The notes beneath the pieces are model-generated. The model was not told where the DNA came from, ran no database searches, and saw nothing but the letters and a program-made list of their open reading frames with translations. DNA of 43,650 nt from B1-G15 sp964346135 (GTDB lineage Archaea > Thermoproteota > Bathyarchaeia > Bathyarchaeales > Bathyarchaeaceae), in contig CAYFTS010000084.1 of NCBI GenBank assembly GCA_964346135.1, positions 1 to 43,650 of the forward strand. Reading direction: 5' to 3'. Position numbers and translations under genes: made by a program. Positions 1 to 7,547 of this stretch are shown in pieces. How positions within the stretch are numbered: the first letter of the stretch is position 1; each line of letters begins with the position of its first letter.

Positions 1-14
1 ATAATCTCTTGAAA

Positions 15-740
15 CTAGAAAAGCAAAATTAAACGCAAATACCCCCATACAATATGCCAAGTGATATAATATACAATCCTGAACCAATACATTGTAACAA
101 AGTCGTAACGCTTAAAAAAAGTCAGCTGAGACAGAACAACAAAGAAGATGCGCATCAACTCAATAACAGCAAACCACAAAGGCAACTGTCCTGAAACGCC
201 CAAAGTCTGGAAAACAGGTTCAGGCAAAGAGGCAACGAAAATACCCCCCCACACTGTCTTGTTGCTACTTATTCTCTCAGAAAGTGGAGACAGAAAGATT
301 AAGACTACCGTGAGAGGCAATAGTTGAAAAAGGATTTCAGCAACATATCCCATAGCTGGGTAAAACAACAAAGATTTAGGAAACAAAACATTGATATCAG
401 CAGTATATATTCGAGTGCTAAAATCAACTATGATAGCGATTAACCCTAATAGTGCTGCAAGGCCAGAAGCATAAAGATACCCTTTTAGATGCCCCTTCTT
501 GTAAATTGCAAAGCAACCCCTTGAAATGAGAAAAGCGAAAAGGAAAAAACCCAAAAGAGAAACAAGCAAAACTACGATTAACGGATTGATGCCTACAAAA
601 AGCCTAAGAAGAAGAGGAGGGTAGCCCAGAAAACTCAAGACCGCAAGAAGCACGGTAAGTGCAAGCGATATGCTGATGAAGATTAGAAACTGTGAACGTT
701 CAGAACTAAGTGTTTCAAACAGACGGGCTGAGATTGGCAA
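15..740 (-). CDS. Multi-pass membrane protein, unrecognised
   Basis: This 241-residue protein is very hydrophobic, with about six or seven predicted membrane segments (roughly residues 17-38, 45-75, 85-107, 125-155 and the C-terminal third). No catalytic motif is certain; a Glu in the fourth hydrophobic block and a late His-x2-Trp-Gly faintly recall CPBP-type membrane peptidases, but the diagnostic double Glu is missing. The start used here is a TTG codon. A strong Shine-Dalgarno-like GAGGAGG lies only 2 nt upstream, which is tight, so the true start may be a few codons further in. It lies upstream of nothing recognisable in this window. Function is not assigned. Confidence 0.6.
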   Translation of the reverse strand: MPISARLFETLSSERSQFLIFISISLALTVLLAVLSFLGYPPLLLRLFVGINPLIVVLLVSLLGFFLFAFLISRGCFAIYKKGHLKGYLYASGLAALLGLIAIIVDFSTRIYTADINVLFPKSLLFYPAMGYVAEILFQLLPLTVVLIFLSPLSERISSNKTVWGGIFVASLPEPVFQTLGVSGQLPLWFAVIELMRIFFVVLSQLTFFKRYDFVTMYWFRIVYYITWHIVWGYLRLILLF

Positions 741-799
741 GTCCTCCTCATCTAGAGATGCGCGCGCGAAGAACCAATAGAAAAAAAGAGATAAAGTGT

Positions 800-1294
800 T
801 TATTGTTGTGTTTGTTGTAGTCTTTGTTCTCTTCTCTGGATTTCGTTGTAGAGGTATTCAAACCACTCAAGTACTTGTGGTAGATTGTACTTTTTTCTCA
901 ATCCTTTTACTATGGGCTTCATTTTTTCCCATGCTATTTTGATTGGTGAGCTGAAGAGGTCGTCAACTACACTCATGTCTATGAGTTTTTTGTGCAGAAG
1001 AACTCCCACTCCTTCAAAAAACATGCCGACCATGCCGATTGCTATGTGGACTGGTTTCCCAGATTCGTATGAGCCATATTTTTTCTCAAAGTCATTGAAA
1101 TCTCTAAACTCCGAGCTGAACAACATCGCATGGGCTTCTTGAAATTCTTTGCTACTCAAAGTTGTGTACAGTCTAAGGGCAAGGTCTGTCTGTCTCACTC
1201 TAGTCTGATTTCTAATCTGAAAAGAATAGTAGAGAGATCCTGCCACAACGCTTACAGTTGCAATTGCTATCGAAAGTGTCTGTATATCTAACAT
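800..1294 (-). CDS. DUF4760-like membrane-anchored protein
   Basis: The 164-residue product has one N-terminal membrane segment (about residues 7-25) followed by a cytosolic alpha-helical domain. The pattern of an anchor, an 'RxxQTDLALRLY' stretch at about 33-45, and a helical region with a FxxxGVLL motif resembles the DUF4760 family, whose function is unknown. The ATG start is supported by a GGTGAT ribosome site a few bases upstream. It is transcribed in the same direction as the membrane protein that follows 60 nt downstream, so the two may share a transcript. The family call is from recalled pattern only. Confidence 0.7.
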   Translation of the reverse strand: MLDIQTLSIAIATVSVVAGSLYYSFQIRNQTRVRQTDLALRLYTTLSSKEFQEAHAMLFSSEFRDFNDFEKKYGSYESGKPVHIAIGMVGMFFEGVGVLLHKKLIDMSVVDDLFSSPIKIAWEKMKPIVKGLRKKYNLPQVLEWFEYLYNEIQRREQRLQQTQQ

Positions 1295-1427
1295 TCTATC
1301 ACCTAAGAGAGAATATAAATGAAGTGAATATAAAAGCTACATAGTTAATTTAAAGTTGCATTAGTAATCGCGCGCGCACATGAAAGCTTTTTGAGTGTGT
1401 TCGCTCAGAACATGTAAAGGGATGATT

Positions 1428-2405
1428 ATGTTGGTAGGTCTCTTGGACTCTTTGGAAGTGAAGGGACTAACACTTAAGAACCGGATTGTTATGCCTCCCA
1501 TGCAAACCAGTCTAGCCACCATTGAAGGAGCTGTAACAGAAAACCTCATCACACACTATACTCGACGTTCAAAGGCGCTGGGTCTGCTGATTGTTGAGCA
1601 CAGCTATGTATCTCTTGATGGTAAGCTCAGCGGAAAACAGCTGGGAGTATACGATGACAGCCTCCTCCGTGGCTTGGAGGAACTTTCAAGCAGCGTACAT
1701 GCTACGGGCACACCGCTCGTGATTCAGATCAATCATGCAGGAAGAACCGCCAGTAAAGAGATCACAGGAACAAAGCCTGTTGCTCCTTCAGCCATCGGAA
1801 ATGCCAGAGAACTCCGAGTTGAAGAGATTAAAGCCTTAACCGAAGTCTTCGCCATGGCTGCTGAGAGAGCAATGAAGGCAGGTTTCGACGGAGTCGAAGT
1901 TCATGGAGCCCACGGTTTTCTCCTCAACCAATTCTGGTCACCTCTGACCAATCAACGTAGCGATAAATATGGAGGTTCCTTGGAAAACAGGATGATTTTT
2001 CCTTTACAGGTTGTTGAAAAGGTAAAGGAAAAAGTTGGAGGAAGACTTCTTCTATACCGTTTAGGCTCATATGATCTGGACCCTGCGGGAGTTCAAATCG
2101 AAAGCTCAATCAAATTCGCTTCGAAGCTGGAAGAAGCTGGGGTAGACATCATCGACGTTTCTGGAGGTCTGTGTGGCAGCCGCCCTGCCAATCTCCAGAA
2201 CACTAAAGGCTACTTCATTCCTCAAGCCCAAAAAATCAAAAAAACGGTAAACATACCCGTCATCGGAGTGGGAGGAATCACGGAACCAGAATACGCGGAT
2301 AGCTTAATACAGAAAAGACTCGTCGATCTAGTGGCTGTTGGCAGAGCGCTTCTAAGAGACCCAGACTGGGCCATAAACACCATCGAAACCCTAAAGAAAC
2401 GCTAA
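1428..2405 (+). CDS. Old-yellow-enzyme-type NADH:flavin oxidoreductase
   Basis: This is an FMN-dependent TIM-barrel oxidoreductase of the OYE/NemA family, which reduces activated C=C bonds or nitro groups using NAD(P)H. In the 325-residue form the FMN-binding QINHAGR lies at about 100-106 and the catalytic/substrate motif HGAHGFLLNQFWSP at about 159-172, followed by the family-typical NQRSDxYGGSxENR. A GVGGI phosphate-binding loop occurs near residue 275. The protein stops after the barrel, so the 4Fe-4S and FAD/NAD domains of the long 2,4-dienoyl-CoA reductase type are absent. ATG at 1428 is chosen because AAAGGG lies 6 nt upstream; ATG 1422 and GTG 1395 are alternatives. Substrate is unknown. 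Confidence 0.9.
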   Translation: MLVGLLDSLEVKGLTLKNRIVMPPMQTSLATIEGAVTENLITHYTRRSKALGLLIVEHSYVSLDGKLSGKQLGVYDDSLLRGLEELSSSVHATGTPLVIQINHAGRTASKEITGTKPVAPSAIGNARELRVEEIKALTEVFAMAAERAMKAGFDGVEVHGAHGFLLNQFWSPLTNQRSDKYGGSLENRMIFPLQVVEKVKEKVGGRLLLYRLGSYDLDPAGVQIESSIKFASKLEEAGVDIIDVSGGLCGSRPANLQNTKGYFIPQAQKIKKTVNIPVIGVGGITEPEYADSLIQKRLVDLVAVGRALLRDPDWAINTIETLKKR

Positions 2406-2555
2406 CTCTCTACACTCTCATGGCGAAACAACATGCATGCAAAATCAGGCTATTCAAGCCTCTTTATTACGTGGTATCCAAACTTCGTTTTTGCAGCTGG
2501 CGAAATCTGTCCTTTCTGAAGCGTGAAAACCCACAACAGTTTTTGACTATCGTCC

Positions 2556-2863
2556 TTATTCTAACTTCACCCCAGCACTAGACCTTATGATTTTAACCTT
2601 TTTCACCTTTTGAGTTGAAATAGCATTGGAAACTCTGAAAGGTTCTTTTTTATTCTGAGCAATAACCTTAGTGACTCTAAGTATCGCCTTTCCGTTCTCG
2701 TCGAACTCCAAGTCAGTTTTCCTCCCCGTGCATGCATCTATGTGTTTCTACGTAGTGATTCATTGATTTCACAGGCCAAGTTGCAGAAACATTCTTCACA
2801 TGTCATTATTCCTTTGACTTGCGCAAAATAACACTTGATTTTTGGGGCTCTCAACGATAACAC
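2556..2863 (-). pseudogene. Small Cys-rich protein gene with a frameshift
   Basis: Two reading frames on the minus strand join into one plausible protein of about 100 residues. The first runs from GTG 2863 to a stop at 2738 and contains a Cys-rich stretch (CEECFCNLAC) followed by EINESLRR. The second is open from 2747 to a stop at 2556 and reads KHIDACTGRKTDLEFDENG, then a basic, valine-rich tail. The join near 2747-2755 reads naturally as NESLRKHIDACTGRKTDLEF, so a single one- or two-base shift separates the halves. It may be a decayed gene, a sequencing error or, less likely, a programmed shift. The family is not recognised. An alternative internal ATG follows AAAGGA. Confidence 0.55.
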
Positions 2864-3017
2864 CTAAACATAAACAGGTTCTTAAGTAACATAAGGGATA
2901 TTTCGAGCGTCGTAATATTTCAGACTATTGTATGCATATTAAAATGCCGTTCCTTCAAAAAAACGGACACAAACCCTCTTCTCCTGAAAAGACGAACCAA
3001 CAAAGAAATGCATGCGT

Positions 3018-4070
3018 TTAGACAAGATCATAAACCCGCTCTTCAACGAACCTACCAGATTTTATCTCTTTTTCAATCGTACGCAACAATTGCAAACGTT
3101 TAAAAGTAGGCGGATGAGTTGCCACCCAGCGGTTAATTTTCAGCCAACGTGACTTCGCCTCTTTTTCCATTGCTAACTGCAACTCACGCAAGTCTAAAAC
3201 ACCATCCCGATCCAAATCAAACTCATTTTTGTGCTTCAATATCTTCTGACATTCCTTACCAGCCCTGAACGGGTCACAAATGTATAACATGCGCACATTT
3301 GAAAACAGTTTGGGAGCCAGTGACAGACCGTAGTTGATCTTGGTCAGTGTGCTCGCCAAATCGTGGGGCGACCGAGTTAAGAACGCGGAGAAGGCATCCG
3401 CATAATGTTCCCTTAAACGACTTAATCTAGAAATGCACAAAAGTAAAACAACGTAGGTCAAATACGGTACCACAGCAAGCACAAGCAGTGCTGTTCCTCC
3501 ATAATTGCGTCGATCGGGCATTCTCTCCTTTTCTTTCCATTTTTCCTCTATCTCTTCAAGTGTGTGATGTTTTTGATAGGACCAATAAGTTGATTCATAT
3601 ATCCACCTGACAATTAAATAGGCCAGTAGTGGCCATAATGAAAACGAAGTCATGATCACAAAATCCCAATGTTTAATGTGGCCCAACTCGTGTCCAATCA
3701 CGCTTATGATCTCCGATTGGTTCAGATTCCTCAACAGCCCTTCACTAATCGCCAGCGTGCAATTGCTACGTCTCCGACCAAAAACAAAAGCAATGAGTGT
3801 TCGGCCAGGTATAATCGCAAGTCTAGGTGTTGGTAGACCACTCTTAGCCGACAAACTCTTCACAGTCGACTCTAGCCATGGATGCTCACCATCGCGCAGG
3901 TGTCTGAATCTTGTTGAAGAACTAATGGCCAACGGGCCGACTAGGTGCTGAACGAAAACGATCATCAAGATTCCAAGCAACACAAATACAAAGGGCAGCC
4001 GAAAAACGTAAATTGGAAGGAACAATGCCATCCCAAAAACCAAAAATATCAGGCAACCCGAAATTATCAT
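3018..4070 (-). CDS. M48-family (HtpX-like) membrane zinc metallopeptidase with EF-hand loop
   Basis: HtpX-type peptidases are membrane-bound zinc enzymes involved in quality control of membrane proteins. The 350-residue product has N-terminal membrane segments (about 3-22 and 26-42), the zinc motif HELGH at 127-131, the third zinc ligand Glu221 in REHYAD, and further membrane segments at about 141-157 and 194-213. Unusually, residues 285-296 form a textbook EF-hand calcium loop (D-x-D-x-D-G-x-L-D-x-x-E) between the active domain and the C-terminus. Family HtpX proteins are usually nearer 290-300 residues, so this carries an insertion. The gene stands alone, with a long, gene-poor stretch upstream. 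Confidence 0.88.
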   Translation of the reverse strand: MIISGCLIFLVFGMALFLPIYVFRLPFVFVLLGILMIVFVQHLVGPLAISSSTRFRHLRDGEHPWLESTVKSLSAKSGLPTPRLAIIPGRTLIAFVFGRRRSNCTLAISEGLLRNLNQSEIISVIGHELGHIKHWDFVIMTSFSLWPLLAYLIVRWIYESTYWSYQKHHTLEEIEEKWKEKERMPDRRNYGGTALLVLAVVPYLTYVVLLLCISRLSRLREHYADAFSAFLTRSPHDLASTLTKINYGLSLAPKLFSNVRMLYICDPFRAGKECQKILKHKNEFDLDRDGVLDLRELQLAMEKEAKSRWLKINRWVATHPPTFKRLQLLRTIEKEIKSGRFVEERVYDLV

Positions 4071-4732
4071 AGAAAGCCTCAGCCGAGCTAACCTGACATT
4101 CTATCTCAATAGTTATCTGAACATCAGAAACGAATAAGCCTTTTCGCGCATCCATGCAAGATTTGCGCGGGCGTTTGTAAGCATTTCCACTTTCTGAGTT
4201 TCCAATGCATGCATGCACATATCTTCGGACAGGACCATATGTCTGTTTCATCAATATTTCATTTCAAAAACAACGTATATTAAGATACAAGACAATAATT
4301 ATTACTGGTGCGTGCGATGGGGTACGTTCGCACTTACCGAGAAGAGAAAGGAGAAACACCCTACCTCACCTCCCGATGTCCCTCCTTCTGCGCGCGCACC
4401 TTTAATAAAGTACTTTTTGCTTTGATTAATTTGCTTCTGGACCCGGTTAATTGGATACCAACCTCGATTAATTTGAGTGCATGCATGCTCAAATTAGTTG
4501 ATTGAATGCGCGCACGAGGAGTTTGCAGACTCAACTCGGTCATAGTTTGCGAATTGCCAAGATGCAAATGTATCATGAGGACAGAAAGAACGCATTGATC
4601 AAACTCGATGAACTATTGAAGAAGGGGTACAAGACGTTCTATGAGTTTAGGCAAACCATTACCCGTTTCCTTGCATGCATGCAAATTGCTTTTATGTATG
4701 TTCGTTGAAAACAGTGGTTTAGAGGTGCTGTA
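4071..4732. other. Gene-poor interval with repeats, no convincing CDS
   Basis: This 660-nt stretch has several overlapping open frames on both strands, none with a ribosome site, recognisable domain or a frame clearly better than its neighbours. It holds three long TGCATGCATGC tracts (4206-4217, 4478-4488, 4672-4683) and two GCGCGC tracts (4389-4398, 4507-4514). A direct repeat GATTAATTTG occurs at 4424-4433 and 4466-4475. A charged helical frame from about 4562 to 4708 (MQMYHEDRKNALIKLDELL...) is the least unlikely coding piece and may be a gene remnant. Confidence 0.5.
4471..4494. repeat. Inverted repeat with alternating TGCATG core
   Basis: ATTTGAG at 4471-4477 and its complement CTCAAAT at 4488-4494 flank a TGCATGCATG core, giving a 7-bp stem. 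The core itself is self-complementary. It could be an RNA hairpin, a protein-binding palindrome or an extrudable cruciform; nothing nearby decides which. Confidence 0.5.
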
Positions 4733-4852
4733 ATGCCTTATTGTTCGAAATGCGGAACTGAATTGAAACAGGACGCCAAATTCTGTCAAAAGTGCGGAGC
4801 ATCTACTAGCAGACGCGTTACAAGAGAGAAAAACCTCGAGTGGTGGGGATAA
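4733..4852 (+). CDS. 39-residue zinc-ribbon protein
   Basis: This short gene encodes MPYCSKCGTELKQDAKFCQK and then CGAS plus a basic tail ending in EWWG. Four Cys in two CxxCG knuckles (residues 4/7 and 18/21) form a complete zinc ribbon of the common 'zinc-ribbon domain' type. The ATG has a GAGGTG ribosome site 5 nt upstream. It stops 3 nt before the next gene, which starts with a near-identical zinc ribbon, so the pair looks like a tandem duplication in one operon. This copy has no membrane part and may be a truncated paralogue or a free zinc-ribbon partner. Confidence 0.7.
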   Translation: MPYCSKCGTELKQDAKFCQKCGASTSRRVTREKNLEWWG

Positions 4853-4855
4853 CCT

Positions 4856-5209
4856 ATGGTATATTGCACTAAATGTGGCACCAAAAACGAGGAAGGCGCT
4901 AGTCATTGCACTAAATGCGGGGCGAACCTGAAGGTCTCACGAGAGGGAAGGTTTGAAAGACGTGTGGAGGAATGGGGAGAAGACTTCGGAAGACGTGCGG
5001 AAAAAGAATGTTTTGGACTCCCCCACGGTGGCTCAATTGCAGGACTAATCATTGGCATCATAATAATAATCGTAGCTCTTTCTTGGATACCTGGATTGAT
5101 TTCGCCTGAAGTGCGAGAAGTAACTGACCCGCTCTTCTGGCCAGTCATAATAATCGTCTTTGGAATACTGATAGTAGCTGGAGGCCTGTATGGTCTTAGA
5201 CGCAGATAA
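4856..5209 (+). CDS. Zinc-ribbon membrane protein
   Basis: The 117-residue product has an N-terminal zinc ribbon (Cys4, Cys7, Cys18, Cys21; CTKCG knuckles), a charged linker rich in Arg and Glu (about 27-52), and two membrane segments (about 60-80 and 92-112) ending in a basic RRR tail. This layout is common in archaeal zinc-ribbon membrane proteins of unknown role. It follows the 39-residue zinc-ribbon gene by 3 nt and is probably cotranslated with it. A run of nine T follows the stop codon. Confidence 0.8.
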   Translation: MVYCTKCGTKNEEGASHCTKCGANLKVSREGRFERRVEEWGEDFGRRAEKECFGLPHGGSIAGLIIGIIIIIVALSWIPGLISPEVREVTDPLFWPVIIIVFGILIVAGGLYGLRRR

Positions 5210-5220
5210 TACTCCACCTC

Positions 5221-5229
5221 TTTTTTTTT
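5221..5229 (+). terminator. Poly-T terminator after the zinc-ribbon pair
   Basis: Nine consecutive T begin 11 nt after the stop codon of the zinc-ribbon membrane protein. Archaeal RNA polymerase ends transcription at such U-rich tracts without needing a hairpin. Confidence 0.5.
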
Positions 5230-5363
5230 CTAGAGCTTTCTTCCAAGGAATTTTACGTGCATGCATACATTAAGAAACGAGGACTCTCAAGCCTTTGCGA
5301 CGTACATGGAGGAGCTAGGAATGACGTAGCGCACAGTTTAGTGCTAATCTTCTAGAAAATTAG

Positions 5364-5580
5364 CGGTATCTTTTTCACCAAGATTAATTAGGTAATGCAA
5401 CTGCTTGGGCACAAGAACATAAACAACACTTTAATATACACCCAACTCATCAACTTTGAAAGCGATGAATTCCACGTCAGAGTTGCAAAAAACCTTAAGG
5501 AAGACGAAGAACTAATTGAGGCAGGCTTTGAATATGTCACAGAACGAGACGGAGTCAAAATCTACCGAAAGCGAAAGTAA
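5364..5580 (+). pseudogene. C-terminal remnant of a tyrosine recombinase (integrase)
   Basis: The frame from 5395 reads MQLLGHKNINNTLIYTQLI, which is the catalytic C-terminus of a XerA/phage-type integrase: LGHK supplies the conserved His and the Tyr of LIYTQL matches the nucleophile. The tail (EAGFEYVTERDGVKIYRKRK) matches the usual end of archaeal integrases from memory. Just upstream, a stop (TAG) replaces the expected Tyr of 'LYVMQLLGH', and another frame at about 5364 reads YLFHQD, resembling the 'LYHQTKD' that normally comes before. The N-terminal 200 or so residues are missing. It is therefore a dead integrase fragment overlapping the start of the next gene. Confidence 0.75.
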
Positions 5581-6526
5581 AAAAACACTGGGTTTCTATG
5601 TGAAAAAGGCGGTTTTCAGAATAGAAACAGCGCGAAAAATCACCCAGTTCTGCTGTTTCCTGCTATTCAATGCCGTGATATTTGGCCTTGGACCATGGCC
5701 AGTGCTTCTTCCCATCATAGGAACCTTGGGAACCCCTCAGAAAACTGTGGGCGAAGCTTTTGGAGCACTTCAACTTATGCTTTTTGAACTTATGATTCCA
5801 TGGCTTGCATTAGCTTCCTTCATTTTAACCGCAACTATTGTGAACAGAAGTCTCTGCGGCTGGGCTTGCCCTTTCGGTTTTGTTCAAGACCTGCTTGGAT
5901 ACGTGAAGAAGAGACACATACAAGTTTCTCCAAGAACCCATAATCTCATGACTCAGGTTAAGTATGCAGTTTTGGCTGCTGTCCTGTTCATCAGTGTAAC
6001 CCTATCCATATCGTTGGCTGCAGGAACAGGGCAGAGCTATAAGCAGACGTTAGGCGTTTTCGCTAAAGCACCATTCAACGCGTTGAGCCCAGCTGACACG
6101 CTGTTCGCTGTTCTGCCCAGAATCATATTTGATGTTCGTTATGCCATACCAACCTTGCTGGAGACGCCAGATGCCTCGGGAGCAGTGATTAATGGATTAT
6201 CGTCGGTGCCTTTGCTTCTATGGGCTCGCTTAGCCATCATGATAGGAATCATAGTTTTAGCGGTGTACATCCCGAGGAGTTGGTGTCGGTATTTCTGTCC
6301 TAACGGAGCATTGATGGGTTTTCTAGGTCGATTCAGTTTCCTCGGTTTGAAGAGAGATCCAGTGAAGTGTACGAAAGCTACGTGTCGTTCATGTGTGGAA
6401 GTTTGCCCCACGTTGGTTCCTATTCTTGAGTTGCCTTGGGAGAAGTTCAATCATCCTGACTGTATTTATTGTTTGAAGTGTGTTGATGCTTGCTCAACAA
6501 AGGCCATAAAGCCGAAATTTCCGTAA
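5534..6526 (+). CDS. NapH/MauN-type membrane polyferredoxin
   Basis: This 330-residue protein resembles membrane polyferredoxins that pass electrons between quinol or ferredoxin pools and redox enzymes. It has about five membrane segments, two CxxxCP motifs facing the cytoplasm (CGWACPFG and CRYFCPNGA), and two C-terminal ferredoxin-type 4Fe-4S clusters (Cys-x4-Cys-x2-Cys-x3-CysPro, then Cys-x2-Cys-x2-Cys-x3-Cys). ATG 5534 is preferred over an in-frame TTG at 5516. The first 47 nt overlap the integrase remnant, so the upstream DNA may have been replaced by recombination. No redox partner gene lies next to it, so its electron donor and acceptor are unknown. Confidence 0.85.
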   Translation: MSQNETESKSTESESKKTLGFYVKKAVFRIETARKITQFCCFLLFNAVIFGLGPWPVLLPIIGTLGTPQKTVGEAFGALQLMLFELMIPWLALASFILTATIVNRSLCGWACPFGFVQDLLGYVKKRHIQVSPRTHNLMTQVKYAVLAAVLFISVTLSISLAAGTGQSYKQTLGVFAKAPFNALSPADTLFAVLPRIIFDVRYAIPTLLETPDASGAVINGLSSVPLLLWARLAIMIGIIVLAVYIPRSWCRYFCPNGALMGFLGRFSFLGLKRDPVKCTKATCRSCVEVCPTLVPILELPWEKFNHPDCIYCLKCVDACSTKAIKPKFP

Positions 6527-6610
6527 GAAGAACGAAAACTTCTAAACTTCCAAAGGGAACAGAATGGTTATGAGCGCGGACAAAAGTTGCGTTTTGTCGG
6601 TCAACTCAAG

Positions 6611-7435
6611 CTATGGCTTTACCTTGTGAGGCTTGATTTTCCCACCATTCGCTTGAACTATGTCAGAGAGTTGAATTAACGCTCTGCTAACGCGTTTTTT
6701 AGCTAAACTCGAGTTTTCAGCCGTAGTGGAAAGATGAAGCTCTAAATGAGGAATCCTTTCTTCCGCCTTCGGATGAGACTTTATATAAACATAAGGATTA
6801 TCCTGCACTACCCGATCAATAAGCGGCGCAACCGCAGACTCCCCGATTCCAGTCACATACAGACTTGTTTCAAAAAAAGTCACTTTACCCGCAGCCTGCT
6901 TAAGCATAGGCGCAATTGACTCCTCGAATATAGCCTTCATTTCAGAGGGAACCCCTGGCAACGCTATGATGGTGATGTTGTTATGTTTTATGATTACTCC
7001 AGGAGCGGTTCCAACAGGGTTGAACAGTGGCTCTGCCCCTTTTGGAAGCTTTGCCATTTTGACTCGGTGAGGAGTTAACTCAACCTTTTCCATTCGACCT
7101 TCCTCCATGTATTGGCGGTATTTTTCTCGAACCATTTTCAAAGCCTGATCATGAGTTACCAGTTTGCGTTTCAGCGCCTTAGCGATGCCTTCTAGGGTTT
7201 TGTCGTCGAAGGTTGGACCTAAACCTCCAGTGGTTATGATGAAACTTGGGGCGCGTTGAATTGTCTCTTGCAAGGCAGTGGATATCTCGTCAACGTTATC
7301 GCCTATGATGGTAATGCGTTGAGTGTTTAGTCCTAGGGTAATGATGCGTTTGGCGAGCCATTGAGCATTAGTGTTTACGGTTTTGCCAATTAGCAACTCA
7401 TTTCCCACACAGATTAGTTCTATTGACGAAGCCAT
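6611..7435 (-). CDS. CinA/MoaB-type molybdopterin-binding domain protein
   Basis: The 274-residue product belongs to the CinA N-terminal family (COG1058), annotated in archaea as nicotinamide-nucleotide-amidase-related. Motifs seen are GNELLIG at 11-17, the family signature TTGGLGPTFDD at 68-78, and LPGVPSEMK at 159-167. The C-terminal amidase domain found in bacterial CinA is absent, as usual for archaea. Related stand-alone proteins have been linked to pyrophosphatase activity on ADP-ribose-like compounds, but the activity here is not known. It starts at ATG 7435, about 90 nt from the tRNA-Asp-end repeat. Confidence 0.88.
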   Translation of the reverse strand: MASSIELICVGNELLIGKTVNTNAQWLAKRIITLGLNTQRITIIGDNVDEISTALQETIQRAPSFIITTGGLGPTFDDKTLEGIAKALKRKLVTHDQALKMVREKYRQYMEEGRMEKVELTPHRVKMAKLPKGAEPLFNPVGTAPGVIIKHNNITIIALPGVPSEMKAIFEESIAPMLKQAAGKVTFFETSLYVTGIGESAVAPLIDRVVQDNPYVYIKSHPKAEERIPHLELHLSTTAENSSLAKKRVSRALIQLSDIVQANGGKIKPHKVKP

Positions 7436-7527
7436 TTATGGTTCACCCAGTTTGGCGGGATTCTAACGTTATTATTTGGAAGAACATAAGGTAATAACTG
7501 CTTCGTTTAATCTAAATCAAAGAGATA

Positions 7528-7547
7528 TGGCGCCCTGGCCGGGATTT
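7528..7547 (-). repeat. Copy of the spliced tRNA-Asp 3' end (att-like)
   Basis: The plus-strand sequence TGGCGCCCTGGCCGGGATTT equals, base for base, the 3' end of the tRNA-Asp at 9989-10096 after its intron is removed: CCA, discriminator G, the acceptor strand, and the 3' side of the T arm (9989-9996 joined to 10027-10038). It has the same orientation as the tRNA gene, and identity stops after it. A 20-nt match by chance in a window this size is extremely unlikely. Such repeats mark the far end (attR) of DNA integrated into a tRNA 3' end. Its last bases overlap the stop codon of the membrane protein gene. Confidence 0.75.

Larger units (their letters stand above)
2434..5266. repeat. Cluster of TGCATGC tracts
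   Basis: TGCATGC or longer occurs at 2434-2441, 2729-2736, 3009-3015, 4206-4217, 4478-4488, 4672-4683 and 5258-5266, mostly outside genes. Elsewhere in the window I found it only near 16045, 16644 and 33966, inside genes. Seven copies in 2.8 kb is far above random expectation. Confidence 0.6.

Noticed and set aside
4205..4708. Several overlapping 65-71-residue frames
   Set aside because: They compete with each other on both strands, have no ribosome sites and run through the TGCATGC and GCGCGC tracts.
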